From the NCBI RefSeq assembly GCF_900112355.1, contig NZ_FOLM01000002.1, forward strand, positions 448,742 to 512,741: 64,000 nt of DNA. The letters run 5' to 3'. Position numbers and translations under genes: made by a program. Below the pieces are notes generated by a model. That model was not told the DNA's origin and did not search any database. It was given only the letters and a program-made list of their open reading frames with translations. Positions 1 to 8,309 of the stretch are shown here, in pieces; position 1 is the stretch's first letter, and each line of letters begins with the position of its first letter. The stretch comes from Streptomyces aidingensis (GTDB taxonomy: Bacteria > Actinomycetota > Actinomycetes > Streptomycetales > Streptomycetaceae).

Positions 1-963
1 CGCGCCGAATATCCGGTAGGGCTTCTCCTCCACCAGGCCGAGCGCGATCAGTTCCCGCAGCCCCTTGTCGATCTTGGTCAGCTGGGAGCCGGAGGCGATC
101 GGCACCACGAGCTGGTCCGGCAGCCGCCAGCCGAGCTGCTCGCAGATCTCGTAGGCCAGGGTCTTGGAGCCCTCCGCGTAGTAGGGGCGGAGGTTGACGT
201 TGACAAAGCCCCAGCCCTCGCCGGCCGGATCACCGATCAGCTCGGAGCAGAAGCGGTTGACATCGTCATAGGTGCCCTCGATGGCCACCAGGTCACCGCC
301 GTAGACCGCGGCCATGACCACCTTGCCCTGCTCCAGGTCGTGCGGGATGAACACGCAGGACCGCAGGCCGGCCCGGGCCGCCGCGGCGCCCACCGCGCCC
401 GCCAGGTTGCCGGTGGAGGAGCAGGAGAGGGTGGTGAAGCCGAAGGCCCGCGCGGCCTCCACGGCGATCGCCACCACCCGGTCCTTGAAGGAGTGGGTGG
501 GATTGCCGGAGTCGTCCTTGACATGCAGCTCGCCGGAGACGCCCAGCTCGGCGGCGAGCCGGTCGGCACGGACCAGACGCGTCATGCCGGGGTTGAGATT
601 GGGCCGGCCGGCCACCCCGGCGGGCACCGGAAGCAGCTCGGCATAGCGCCAGATGCTGCCGGGACCGGCCTCGATACGGGCCCGCAGACCCTCGGGATCC
701 CCGCTGGGGAGCGCGTAGGCAATCTCCAGCGGGCCGAAACAGTCGGCACATGCGAAGATCGGGCTAAGTGGATAACGCTGACCGCATTCCCGGCAGGAAA
801 GCGCAGCGGCGGACCCCAGACCGACGCCGGGCGCGGCACCCGCGGCAACGGAGCCGCCGGAACCATCCGCGGGGGCGGAAGACGCGGCAGAAGGCGCAGA
901 AGACGCCGAGGACGTGGCAGGGACGCCGGACGCAGTGGTTGCGGGCGTGGTCGGTTCAGACAT
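1..963 (-). CDS. thrC: Threonine synthase, partial (3' end outside the window)
   Basis: Pyridoxal-phosphate enzyme that converts O-phosphohomoserine to threonine in the cytoplasm. The 321 visible codons begin with about 40 Ala/Ser/Thr-rich residues. A zinc-ribbon-like stretch follows (CREC...CADC, typical of actinobacterial ThrC), and then the PLP fold. The PLP lysine lies in DSGNPTHSFKDR, and the glycine-rich segment SCSSTGNLAGA follows. The reading frame is open to base 1, so the C-terminus is missing. The ATG is chosen because the coding pattern starts there and it lies just downstream of the S-box leader. Family assignment is firm; the N-terminal Ala/Ser stretch is probably a flexible extension. 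Confidence 0.95.
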   Translation of the reverse strand, partial: MSEPTTPATTASGVPATSSASSAPSAASSAPADGSGGSVAAGAAPGVGLGSAAALSCRECGQRYPLSPIFACADCFGPLEIAYALPSGDPEGLRARIEAGPGSIWRYAELLPVPAGVAGRPNLNPGMTRLVRADRLAAELGVSGELHVKDDSGNPTHSFKDRVVAIAVEAARAFGFTTLSCSSTGNLAGAVGAAAARAGLRSCVFIPHDLEQGKVVMAAVYGGDLVAIEGTYDDVNRFCSELIGDPAGEGWGFVNVNLRPYYAEGSKTLAYEICEQLGWRLPDQLVVPIASGSQLTKIDKGLRELIALGLVEEKPYRIFGA

Positions 964-982
964 GGGTGCGAGGCCCTCTCTC

Positions 983-1120
983 CTCATCTTCCCCGTGACG
1001 GCTTTCGCCACGGGACGGAATTGGCACCTTCCCCAACGGGGACCTCGCTGCTGACCGCGAGACCGGCGGGAGGGTTGCCGGGGCTTCACCGGGCCGTTCC
1101 CTCTGCCCCTCTGGATGAGC
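983..1120 (-). ncRNA. SAM-I (S-box) riboswitch in the thrC leader
   Basis: On the minus strand the element opens with GCTCATCCAGAG and closes with GATGAG, giving a P1 stem. The conserved S-box core AGAGGGAACGGCCC / GTGAAGCCCCGGCAACC is present, followed by paired arms with the apical GGCGAAAGCC. It ends 19 nt before the thrC start codon, so control may be by ribosome-site occlusion or by termination. Binding of S-adenosylmethionine would lower threonine synthase and divert O-phosphohomoserine towards methionine. The core sequence match is strong; the on/off direction is inferred from the class. Confidence 0.92.
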
Positions 1121-1245
1121 GTTATGCGTTTTGTCAAGCGCAGCCCCCCGATATGCGGAGGTCACCTGCGTTGCTCAAGACTGTAACCGACGGCCCCGAC
1201 AATGACTCGACCCCGTCCAATCCCCGAGACACCGAGGAGCGACAC

Positions 1246-2250
1246 GTGCTGGAAGAGGCGAAGGTGTGGCTGAGCAGCCGTTCCTGGACTGCCGCCGACC
1301 GTCCGCTGTCACAGCTCATGGCCGCGAAGCGGGCGGCGGGTCCGGCAGGTACCGTCAGCGTGGTTCTGCCCGCCCTGAACGAGGAGGCGACCGTCGGCGC
1401 GATCGTCGAATCGATCCGGCGGGACCTGGTGGAACGAGTGCCTCTGGTCGACGAGATCCTGGTCATGGACTCGGGCTGTACCGACCGGACCCCCGAGGTG
1501 GCCGCCGCGGCGGGCGCCAAAGTCGTGCACCGCGACGAGATCCTTCCCCGGATGCCGGCCCGCCCCGGCAAGGGAGAGGTCCTGTGGCGGTCGTTGTTCG
1601 CGGCGAGCGGCGAGATCGTCGCCTTTGTCGATGCCGATCTGCGGGATTTCGACTCGCGGTTCGTCAGCGGAATCATCGGCCCTCTTCTCACCGAACCGGA
1701 GGTTCATCTGGTCAAGGCCATGTACGACCGCCCGCTCGGCGCCGAGCAGCTCGGGCCCGACCAGGCCGGTCCCGGCCAGGGCGGCCGGGTGACCGAGCTG
1801 GTCGCCCGCCCGCTGCTCAATCTGCACTGGCCGCACCTGGCCGGTGTGGTGCAGCCCCTCGGCGGCGAGTACGCGGCCCGGCGGTCGCTGCTGGAGCAAC
1901 TGCCGTTCCCCGTCGGCTACGGCGTGGAGCTGGGGCTGCTGGTGGACACCCTGAACCTGCTGGGGCTGGACGCCATCGCGCAGGTGGATGTCGGCGTGCG
2001 CCGCCACCGCAACCAGGACGGACAGGCCCTGGGCCGGATGGCCGCCACCATCTACCGCACGGCACAGGCCAGGCTCCCCGGAGCCGGGCCGGTGCGGGCC
2101 GGGATCACCCAGTTCCAGCGGACCGAGGGTGGTGGCTTCGCCCCCCGCCACCACCCCGTGGACACCGTGGAACGGCCGCCGCTGGTCACCGTCCCGGAGT
2201 ACATGGCCCGCAACCCCGGACCCCGCAGCTCGGGCCGCGCCGCGGCCTGA
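1246..2250 (+). CDS. gpgS: Glucosyl-3-phosphoglycerate synthase
   Basis: GT-A family glycosyltransferase (GT81-like) that transfers glucose from NDP-glucose to 3-phosphoglycerate, the first step of glucosylglycerate and, in some actinobacteria, methylglucose lipopolysaccharide synthesis. The product is 334 residues. PALNEE (42-47) and DSGCTD (75-80) form the nucleotide site, and DAD within DADLRDF (129-135) binds the metal. The GTG start is preferred because GAGGAG lies 6 nt upstream and the conserved LEEAKVWL opening follows. The frame is open much further upstream, but that stretch overlaps thrC on the other strand. The gene is divergent from thrC and precedes otsA, so a compatible-solute or storage role fits. 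Confidence 0.88.
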   Translation: MLEEAKVWLSSRSWTAADRPLSQLMAAKRAAGPAGTVSVVLPALNEEATVGAIVESIRRDLVERVPLVDEILVMDSGCTDRTPEVAAAAGAKVVHRDEILPRMPARPGKGEVLWRSLFAASGEIVAFVDADLRDFDSRFVSGIIGPLLTEPEVHLVKAMYDRPLGAEQLGPDQAGPGQGGRVTELVARPLLNLHWPHLAGVVQPLGGEYAARRSLLEQLPFPVGYGVELGLLVDTLNLLGLDAIAQVDVGVRRHRNQDGQALGRMAATIYRTAQARLPGAGPVRAGITQFQRTEGGGFAPRHHPVDTVERPPLVTVPEYMARNPGPRSSGRAAA

Positions 2251-2562
2251 CGGGCCCGGCACCGCCCACCACCGCCCACGAGCCCACCGCCCGGCGGGCA
2301 GGCCGGCAGCGTGGCCCCTGCCCGGCGGGACCTACCCGTGCGGGCCGCCCGTCGCGGCCCGCACACCACCGGCGGCGCGCCGCCCCGGGCCGGGCCTGGG
2401 ACACGGCCGGAAACCCGCCGGGAAACACACTGCCGTATACAACTGCCGCCGGCCCGGGCCGCGCGGTGCCACCGGCCGGAATCCGACGGCCGGGCCGGTG
2501 ACGTGATTCTTCGCACGCAGCACAGACGTTTGACTGTGACGAAAGGGGGCTAAGTTCCGCGC
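2251..2562. other. Intergenic region before otsA
   Basis: This 312-base spacer is very GC-rich and no convincing gene is seen in it. The last 60 bases are less GC-rich and contain the otsA leader. A purine-rich ribosome site (AAAGGGGG) lies 10-20 nt before the otsA ATG. No clear terminator for gpgS was recognised. Confidence 0.5.
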
Positions 2563-4071
2563 ATGGTCACCACGGGACAGACCACCGGCACCTCCGGACA
2601 GGTACTCGTCGCCTCCAACCGCGGCCCGGTCAGCTACTCCCCGGCCGCCGACGGCTCCGGAACCCTCACCGCCCGGCGCGGCGGCGGCGGCCTGGTCTCG
2701 GGCCTGAGCGCGCTCGGCGCCGAGGCCGGGACCTGGGTGTGTGCCGCCCTCGGCGAGGGCGACCGCGAGGCCGCCCGCCGCGCCGCCGCAGCAGCCGCAG
2801 CCGCCGGCCCGGGAACGGGCGCGGGCACCGCCCTGCTGGACCGCGCCGACACCGGCGGCCAGGCGGTACGGATGCTCGACATCCCCGCCGGCACCTTCCA
2901 CGCCGCCTACAACGGCATCTCCAACTCCGTCCTCTGGTTCGTCCACCACATGCTCTACCAGACCCCGCTGGAGCCGGTGTACGACGCCGCCTTCGAGGCG
3001 GACTGGGGGCACTACGAGGACTACAACCGGGCGTTCGCGCAGGCCCTGGCCGAGGAGGCCGCTCCGGGCGCCGCCGTGCTGGTGCAGGACTACCATCTGG
3101 CCCTGGTGCCCGGCCTGCTCCGCACCCTCCGCCCCGACCTGCGGATCAGCCACTTCTCGCACACCCCCTGGGCGCCGGTGGCCGGCTTCCGGATACTGCC
3201 CGACCCGGTCGCCCGCCGGCTGCTGCTCGGCATGCTGGGCGGCGACCGGGCCGCCTTCCTCACCTGGCGCTGGGCCGAGGCGTTCGCCGCCTGCTGCCAG
3301 ACCGTGCTGGGCGCCGAGGTCACCGACCGCGGCACCGAGCTGCATCTGACCCACGAGGGCCGCACCACCCGGATCGGCGTGCACGGCCTCGGCGCGGACG
3401 CCGACTTCCTGCGCGAGCGCGCCCACCGGCCCGATGTGGACGAACGGCTGGCCGCGCTGCGCGCGCAGGTCGGCGACCGGCGCACCATCGTGCGGGTGGA
3501 CCGCACCGAGCTGTCCAAGAACATCGTGCGCGGACTGCTCGCCTACCGGCGCCTGCTGACGGAGCGTCCCGAGTGGCACGACCGGGTGGTGCACATCGCC
3601 TTCGCCTACCCCTCCCGCCAGGATCTGGCCATCTACCGGGACTACACCGCCGAGGTGTCGCGGCTGGCCGAGGAGATCAACTCGGCCTTCGGCACGGAGA
3701 CCTGGACCCCCGTCGTGCTTCATGTCAAGGACGACTTCGCACGCTCGCTGGCCGCCTACCGGATGGCCGATGTGGCACTGGTCAACCCGATCCGGGACGG
3801 CATGAACCTGGTCGCCAAGGAGATCCCGGTGGTGTCCGAGCGGGGCTGCGCCCTGGTGCTCTCCCGCGAGGCGGGCGCCTGCGCCGAACTCGGCGACGAC
3901 GCCCTGGTGATCAACCCCTACGACATCGCGGGCACCGCGCACGCCCTGCATCTGGGCCTGGTCATGCCCGAGGACGAGCGCACCGAGCGCACCAAGCGGC
4001 TGGCCGCGGCGGCCACCGCGCTGCCGCCGCAGGCCTGGTTCCTGGCCCAGCTCACCGCGCTGCGCGGATGA
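2563..4071 (+). CDS. otsA: Alpha,alpha-trehalose-6-phosphate synthase
   Basis: Retaining GT20 glycosyltransferase that makes trehalose-6-phosphate from UDP- or GDP-glucose and glucose-6-phosphate. The product has 502 residues, the usual length. It shows the N-terminal SNRGP motif (about 18-22) and glycine loop RRGGGGLVSGL. Further on are VQDYHLALVP (about 170), the RVDRTELSKN donor-site motif (about 310), and NPIRDGMNLVAKE (about 406-418), which contacts the nucleotide sugar. The ATG follows a strong purine-rich ribosome site. The phosphatase partner otsB lies 1.8 kb downstream on the opposite strand rather than in the same operon. Confidence 0.96.
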   Translation: MVTTGQTTGTSGQVLVASNRGPVSYSPAADGSGTLTARRGGGGLVSGLSALGAEAGTWVCAALGEGDREAARRAAAAAAAAGPGTGAGTALLDRADTGGQAVRMLDIPAGTFHAAYNGISNSVLWFVHHMLYQTPLEPVYDAAFEADWGHYEDYNRAFAQALAEEAAPGAAVLVQDYHLALVPGLLRTLRPDLRISHFSHTPWAPVAGFRILPDPVARRLLLGMLGGDRAAFLTWRWAEAFAACCQTVLGAEVTDRGTELHLTHEGRTTRIGVHGLGADADFLRERAHRPDVDERLAALRAQVGDRRTIVRVDRTELSKNIVRGLLAYRRLLTERPEWHDRVVHIAFAYPSRQDLAIYRDYTAEVSRLAEEINSAFGTETWTPVVLHVKDDFARSLAAYRMADVALVNPIRDGMNLVAKEIPVVSERGCALVLSREAGACAELGDDALVINPYDIAGTAHALHLGLVMPEDERTERTKRLAAAATALPPQAWFLAQLTALRG

Positions 4072-4092
4072 GCCGCCGCCGCGAGGCGGCCG

Positions 4093-4338
4093 TCAGACGC
4101 CCTCGGACTCGATCATCACCGTGCGGCCCAGCACGGTGGCGTGCTCCAGCACGTCCTCCAGCGGGTCGTCGATCTGCCCGGTGGAGATCAGCGACCACTG
4201 GGGGCCGTTGTGCGAGTTGTGGTGGGTCTCGTCGGCCCGGGCGGCGGGTGCGGTCACCAGAGCGCCCGCCGCCACCGCCAGGCCCAGCCCGGCCGTCACG
4301 CCCGCCCTCCGCCGCCCGCGTCCGTTCGCTGCGCGCAT
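4093..4338 (-). CDS. Small secreted protein of unknown function
   Basis: 81-residue product. Residues 1-34 form a classic signal peptide: a basic start (MRAANGRGRRR), an Ala/Leu/Val core, and a probable Ala-Arg-Ala cleavage region near APAARAD. The mature part is only about 45 residues, polar and rich in His and Asn near its start (ETHHNSHNG), with no cysteine. GAAGGGAAA precedes the chosen ATG; a longer in-frame start at 4482 would run into the neighbour's leader. It converges on otsA with a 21-nt gap. No family recognised; the secretion signal is the only functional hint. Confidence 0.7.
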   Translation of the reverse strand: MRAANGRGRRRAGVTAGLGLAVAAGALVTAPAARADETHHNSHNGPQWSLISTGQIDDPLEDVLEHATVLGRTVMIESEGV

Positions 4339-4534
4339 CGCTTTCCCTTCGGTCACGGCGGACGGTGCCGCCGTCGGCGTTCTTCTTCCGATCCGGATAT
4401 CTCCCCAGACGCCAATCGGGTTACGTAAAATCGCCCGAAAAGGGGGTGCGGGAAGCGTTCGGCCGGCCGGGAGGGAACTCACCCGGCGCGCGATGCGTCA
4501 CGGAAGAGAGAGCGCGGCGTGGGAGGTGGCCGGT

Positions 4535-5191
4535 ATGGCGATGCAGTGGCCCGGCGGTCCGGCGGGGCCCGTCGAACCCCGCGGACGGCAGGTACCGCAG
4601 CCGCAGGGCTGGCCCTATGGGCAGTCCCCGGTGATGCGGGCCTCACACGCGGACCGGGAGCGGGCCGCGGACGTGCTCAAGGCCGGCTTCGCCGAGGGCC
4701 GGCTCACCAAGCAGGAGCTGGACGACCGGCTGTCCCGGCTCAACTACGCCATGACCTATGCCGAGATCCAGCCACTGATCTCCGATCTGCCGCAGGGCCC
4801 GATGCCCATGACCGCCATGGCGGCGCCCCAGCCGGTGCCGGTTCCGCCGCCGCTGCCCCCGACCTTCCAGCCGGCACCGCCGCGCACCACCAACGGCGCC
4901 GCGACGGGCGCCCTGATCTGCGGCGTGCTCACCGTCTTCACCGGCGGAGTGGCGGCGATCCCGGCGGTGATCCTGGGCCACAAGGCCCGGGCGGAGATCC
5001 GCCGCACCCGGGAGCAGGGCGACGGGATGGCCGTGACCGGCCTGGTCCTCGGCTATCTGGCGATGGCCTTCTGGGCACTGCTCATCCTGGGCTCGGCGGT
5101 GGCCGCGGTCACCTTCGACGGCACCGGGACCGGCGGCGGCAACGTCGAGACCGGCGTGGAGAACGAGGATCAGCGGGCGGACATCCCCTGA
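4535..5191 (+). CDS. DUF1707/DUF4190 membrane protein A
   Basis: 218 residues. A short DUF1707 domain lies near residues 35-90, with the typical pattern of a conserved R/D-rich start (RASHADRERAADVL), GFAEGRL, and ELDDRL. A Pro-rich linker follows. Then come two hydrophobic segments separated by a short charged loop (LGHKARAEIRRTREQGDG), the DUF4190 pattern of paired membrane helices. The chosen ATG has GGGAGGTGG just upstream. DUF1707 proteins are common in actinobacteria and often precede membrane regions; their role is not established. It is a tandem paralogue of the next gene, 65 nt downstream. Confidence 0.85.
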   Translation: MAMQWPGGPAGPVEPRGRQVPQPQGWPYGQSPVMRASHADRERAADVLKAGFAEGRLTKQELDDRLSRLNYAMTYAEIQPLISDLPQGPMPMTAMAAPQPVPVPPPLPPTFQPAPPRTTNGAATGALICGVLTVFTGGVAAIPAVILGHKARAEIRRTREQGDGMAVTGLVLGYLAMAFWALLILGSAVAAVTFDGTGTGGGNVETGVENEDQRADIP

Positions 5192-5256
5192 CGGGGCATC
5201 ACCCGGCCCGCCGGCGACCGGCCGGTACCCTGGGCGGACGGGAGGGAGGCACGGAC

Positions 5257-5856
5257 ATGGCAGCGCACTACCCGGGAGGGCACTACCCCCCGGCCGGACC
5301 GCCCGGTTCCCCTCCGCCGCGGCCCGAGTGGCAGCAGGCGGCCCTGCGGGTCGCGGACGCCGACCGGGAGCGCACCGCCGACGTGCTGCGGGCGGGCTTC
5401 GCCGAGGGGCGCCTGACCCGCCAGGAGCTGGACGACCGCCTGGAACGGCTGCCGCGCTGCCTGACCTACGCCGATCTGGCGCTGCTGGTCGGCGATCTGC
5501 CGCAGGGACCGGGCCCACGCCCGGAATGGCCGCCGGCCGGGCCGTACCCGGCGCCGCGGCCGGATCCCGCGCCGCTGGTGCACATCCGGCCGCCGGCCGT
5601 CCCGGGCGCGGGCCTGAAGCCGCCCAAGCCGCCGATCAACGGCTCCGCGCTGATCGCGGGTATCTGCGCCGGGCTGATTCCGTCCACCCTCGGCCTGACC
5701 GCCGTCCCGGCCGTGATCTACGGGCACAAGGGACACGCGGAGATACGGCGCACCGGCGAGAGCGGCTCCGGCTTCGCCACCGCGGGCGTGGTCTCCGGCT
5801 ATGTCACCCTCGCCGTCCTCCTCACCCTCATCCTCGCCATCGTCGCCGCCGTCTGA
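5257..5856 (+). CDS. DUF1707/DUF4190 membrane protein B
   Basis: 199 residues with the same layout as its upstream neighbour: DUF1707 near residues 30-85 (ADADRERTADVLRAGF, ELDDRLERL), a Pro-rich linker, then two hydrophobic segments flanking YGHKGHAEIRRTGESGSG. GGGAGGGAGG lies 9 nt before the ATG. The pair clearly arose by tandem duplication and is probably co-transcribed. Its C-terminus ends right after the last membrane segment, without the acidic tail seen in copy A. It converges on otsB with 28 nt between the stops. Confidence 0.85.
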   Translation: MAAHYPGGHYPPAGPPGSPPPRPEWQQAALRVADADRERTADVLRAGFAEGRLTRQELDDRLERLPRCLTYADLALLVGDLPQGPGPRPEWPPAGPYPAPRPDPAPLVHIRPPAVPGAGLKPPKPPINGSALIAGICAGLIPSTLGLTAVPAVIYGHKGHAEIRRTGESGSGFATAGVVSGYVTLAVLLTLILAIVAAV

Positions 5857-5884
5857 TCCCCCCGCCCGCCCGGCCGGGGAGACC

Positions 5885-6718
5885 TCAGGGACGGAGGGTG
5901 TCGGCGAGCGCGGTGAGGAGGGCGGCGACGCCGGGCGGGCCGGGGACGACGAGATCCGCCACCGCGGTCACCGCCGCCGGGACCTCCTCGCCGCCGCTGC
6001 ACACCCGCAGCCCGGCCACCCCGGAGGCACGCAGCTTGGCCACGGTCTCGAACGCCGCCAGATCGCCCAGGTCGTCCCCGGCGTAGAGCACCGCCGCCGG
6101 TTCGACGCGCGCCACCAGCTCGGCCAGGGCCATGCCCTTGTCCGTCCCCGGCGGGCGCAGTTCCAGCACGAACCGGCCCGGCTCGACGGCCAGTCCGCAG
6201 CGGGACGCCAGCGCGGCCAGCGGCTCGCGCAGCGCGGCCAGGGTGCCCGCCGGGTCGGCCGAGCGGCGGGTGTGCACGGCCAGTGCGCCGCCCTTGTCCT
6301 CGATGACCGCGTCCGGGCCGGACTCCCGCACCACGGCCGGCAGGGCGGAGCGGGCGGCGGCGATCCCCGGGTGCGGGGGCGGGGTGCGCAGTTCGCCGGT
6401 GGCGGCGTCCCAGCGCTCCGCGCCGTATGCGCCGAGCACGGTGAGACGTTCCAGCCCGGGGGCGTCCGCGAAGCCGCCGAGCCGGGCGGCGACGGCGGCC
6501 GGCCGGCCGGTGATCACCGCCACCCCGGCGATCACCGGAGCGAGCCGGGAGAGCGCGGGCAGCACATCCGGATGCGGCCTGGACTGCTCGGGGTCGGGTA
6601 CGACGGGCGCCAGCGTGCCGTCGAAGTCGAGCGCCACCAGGGCGCGTTGCGGCTGGTCAAGGACGGCCGCCAGTCCTTCGCGGCCCTCTTCGGTGGTCGG
6701 TTCGGGGAGGCTGTCCAT
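5885..6718 (-). CDS. otsB: Trehalose-6-phosphate phosphatase
   Basis: HAD-superfamily phosphatase that releases trehalose from trehalose-6-phosphate, completing the OtsA pathway. The product is 277 residues. HAD motif I DFDGTLAPV starts at residue 31 with the nucleophile Asp31 and acid/base Asp33. Motif II lies in AVITGRPAA, motif III at the conserved Lys of GTDKGMA, and motif IV in YAGDDLGDLAAFE. The start MDSLPEP is preferred over an upstream in-frame ATG because the extra residues are low-complexity. It is transcribed towards the DUF1707 pair. Confidence 0.93.
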   Translation of the reverse strand: MDSLPEPTTEEGREGLAAVLDQPQRALVALDFDGTLAPVVPDPEQSRPHPDVLPALSRLAPVIAGVAVITGRPAAVAARLGGFADAPGLERLTVLGAYGAERWDAATGELRTPPPHPGIAAARSALPAVVRESGPDAVIEDKGGALAVHTRRSADPAGTLAALREPLAALASRCGLAVEPGRFVLELRPPGTDKGMALAELVARVEPAAVLYAGDDLGDLAAFETVAKLRASGVAGLRVCSGGEEVPAAVTAVADLVVPGPPGVAALLTALADTLRP

Positions 6719-6792
6719 GGGTCCTGAGCCTAAGCGGGCGGCCCGCCCGGCAGTAGTACGCCTCACGGCGTCCCGGTGAACGCCGCACCCGC

Positions 6793-7161
6793 TCAGCGGG
6801 CGGCGCGCCGCTCGTCGCGGCGGGCGCGCAGCCGGTTGACCGTGACCGGTGCGTGGGCGAGGGCCCGGGGATCGTCGAGCAGGGCGTTGAGCAGCTGGTG
6901 GTAGCGGGTCGGGGACATGTCCAGCCGCTCCCGGATCGCCCGCTCCCAGGCCGCGCGGCCGGACCAGTTGCGGCCGGCCAGCTCCAGCACGGCCTTGTCC
7001 CGTTCGGACAGCCCCGCCCCGCCGGACCCGGACTCCGGCTCCGGCTCGGACTCCGGCTCCGGCCCCGGCCCCGGCTCGGACTCCGGCTCCGGCTCCGGCT
7101 CGGGCTCGGGTCCGGGCCCAGGCCCGGGATCGGGCTCCGGTTCCTGCTCGTCGCTGCTCAT
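6793..7161 (-). CDS. DUF3263 protein with an acidic Pro/Glu-rich N-terminus
   Basis: 122 residues. The first 50 are almost wholly Pro, Glu, Gly, Asp and Ser in PEPEPE-type repeats. Residues about 55-122 form a compact helical DUF3263 domain (LSERDKAVLELAGRNW...SPTRYHQLLNALLDDP), a small helix-turn-helix-like family common in Streptomyces, with the YHQLLN core. The basic tail RRDERRAAR could touch nucleic acid. It is divergent from nagK and its promoter must share the 140-nt spacer holding the DasR-type site. The acidic tail is longer than usual for the family. Confidence 0.82.
   Translation of the reverse strand: MSSDEQEPEPDPGPGPGPEPEPEPEPESEPGPGPEPESEPEPESGSGGAGLSERDKAVLELAGRNWSGRAAWERAIRERLDMSPTRYHQLLNALLDDPRALAHAPVTVNRLRARRDERRAAR
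7020..7140. repeat. In-frame Pro/Glu codon repeat tract
   Basis: Repeating six-base units of the type GGCTCC/GGACTC encode the PEPEPE and SEPGPG runs of the DUF3263 protein. The units are multiples of three, so length changes would alter the tail without breaking the frame. This is protein low complexity and not a CRISPR array, because there are no spacers. Confidence 0.6.
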
Positions 7162-7267
7162 GCCCTCATCGTACGAAGCGGGCGGGAACGGGCCGCCGCC
7201 GTGCCCGCCCGGCCCGGAATCCGTCGCGGAGCGCAAGCACAGGGAAACAATGCTGACACTCCAGCAC

Positions 7268-7283
7268 ACTGGACTAGGCCTTT
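7268..7283 (+). promoter_or_regulatory. Candidate DasR operator (dre) before nagKA
   Basis: The 16-mer ACTGGACTAGGCCTTT matches the dre consensus ACTGGTCTAGACCAGT at 12 of 16 positions, including the ACTGG half and the central CTAG. It lies about 22-28 nt before the likely nagK start. DasR is the GntR-type repressor of N-acetylglucosamine genes in Streptomyces, relieved by glucosamine-6-phosphate, and nagKA is a known target class. The right half is degenerate, so binding may be weak. Confidence 0.68.
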
Positions 7284-7304
7284 CTCCTGCTTTCGGGCGA
7301 CACT

Positions 7305-8303
7305 GTGCCCGTGACTCAACCGCTTACCGAGTCCGTCCCCGGCGACCCCGCGGGCCGGCCCGAGTACGTCATCGCCATCGACGTCGGGGGCACCGGCATG
7401 AAAGCGGCCCTGCTCGCGCGCGACGGCACCGCACTGCACCGCGCCCGCCGGGCGACCGCCAGGGACGGCGGCCCCGAGGGCACGCTGGCCGGCGTCCTGA
7501 AATTTGCCGAGCAGCTCCATGCCACCGGTCTGGACCTGTATGCGCGGGAACCGGCCGCCGCGGGCATCGTGGTGCCCGGCATTCTGGACGAGGCCGCGGG
7601 AGAGGTCCGCTACGCCGCCAACCTCGGCTGGCGCGAGGTGCCGCTGCGCCGCCTGCTGAGCGAGCGGCTGGCCGGCCTCCCGGTCGCCGTGGGCCATGAT
7701 GTGCGGGCCGGCGGGCTGGCCGAGGGCCGGCTGGGGGCCGGCGCGGGCGCGGCGGACGGCCGCTTTCTCTTTCTCGCGCTGGGTACCGGAATCGCCGGCG
7801 CGATCGGCATCGACGGCCGCATCGAGGCCGGAGCGCACAGCGGAGCGGGTGAGATCGGCCACATCATCGTCCGTCCGGGCGGCGAGAGGTGCGGCTGCGG
7901 GCAGCGCGGCTGCCTGGAGACGGTGTGCTCGGCCGCGGCCGTGGGCCGGGCCTGGGCCGCCGAGTGCGGCGATCCGCGGGCCACGGCCGCGGACGCCGCC
8001 CGCGCGGCGGCGGCCGGCGATCCGGCCGCCGGCCGCGTCTGGCAGCGGGCGGTGGACGGGCTGGCCGACGGCCTGCTCGTCGGAATCACCCTGCTCGACC
8101 CGGACATGGTGATCGTCGGCGGCGGACTGGCCGAGGCGGGCGACACGCTCTTCGTGCCGCTGCGCGAGGCCGTCGCCGCCCGGATCGCCTTTCAGCATCA
8201 CCCCACGATCGTTCCGGCGGCCCTCGGGGACGCCGCGGGGTGCCTGGGCGCGGGACTGCTCGCCTGGGAGAGCCGCCACCACGACAACTCCGCGGAGGGA
8301 TGA
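7305..8303 (+). CDS. nagK: ROK-family N-acetylglucosamine kinase
   Basis: ATP-dependent sugar kinase, 332 residues if the first GTG is used; a second in-frame GTG two codons later is equally possible. The phosphate loop IAIDVGGTGMKA lies near residue 23. The ROK zinc site is CGCGQRGCLE near 196-204, preceded by the metal/sugar histidine in EIGHIIV. Because nagA follows after only 6 nt and a DasR-type site lies upstream, the likely substrate is N-acetylglucosamine, giving GlcNAc-6-phosphate. The family alone would also allow glucose or another hexose. Divergent from the DUF3263 gene. Confidence 0.85.
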   Translation: MPVTQPLTESVPGDPAGRPEYVIAIDVGGTGMKAALLARDGTALHRARRATARDGGPEGTLAGVLKFAEQLHATGLDLYAREPAAAGIVVPGILDEAAGEVRYAANLGWREVPLRRLLSERLAGLPVAVGHDVRAGGLAEGRLGAGAGAADGRFLFLALGTGIAGAIGIDGRIEAGAHSGAGEIGHIIVRPGGERCGCGQRGCLETVCSAAAVGRAWAAECGDPRATAADAARAAAAGDPAAGRVWQRAVDGLADGLLVGITLLDPDMVIVGGGLAEAGDTLFVPLREAVAARIAFQHHPTIVPAALGDAAGCLGAGLLAWESRHHDNSAEG

Positions 8304-8309
8304 GTACTC

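Noticed and set aside
1125..1140. TTGACA on the minus strand just upstream of the S-box leader
   Set aside because: It lies only about 13 nt before the riboswitch P1 stem, so a transcript started from it would miss the 5' half of P1.
7020..7140. Repetitive tract considered as a CRISPR array
   Set aside because: Units are contiguous codon repeats with no spacers and lie inside a coding frame. The same holds for the ppk, livM and livF repeat tracts.
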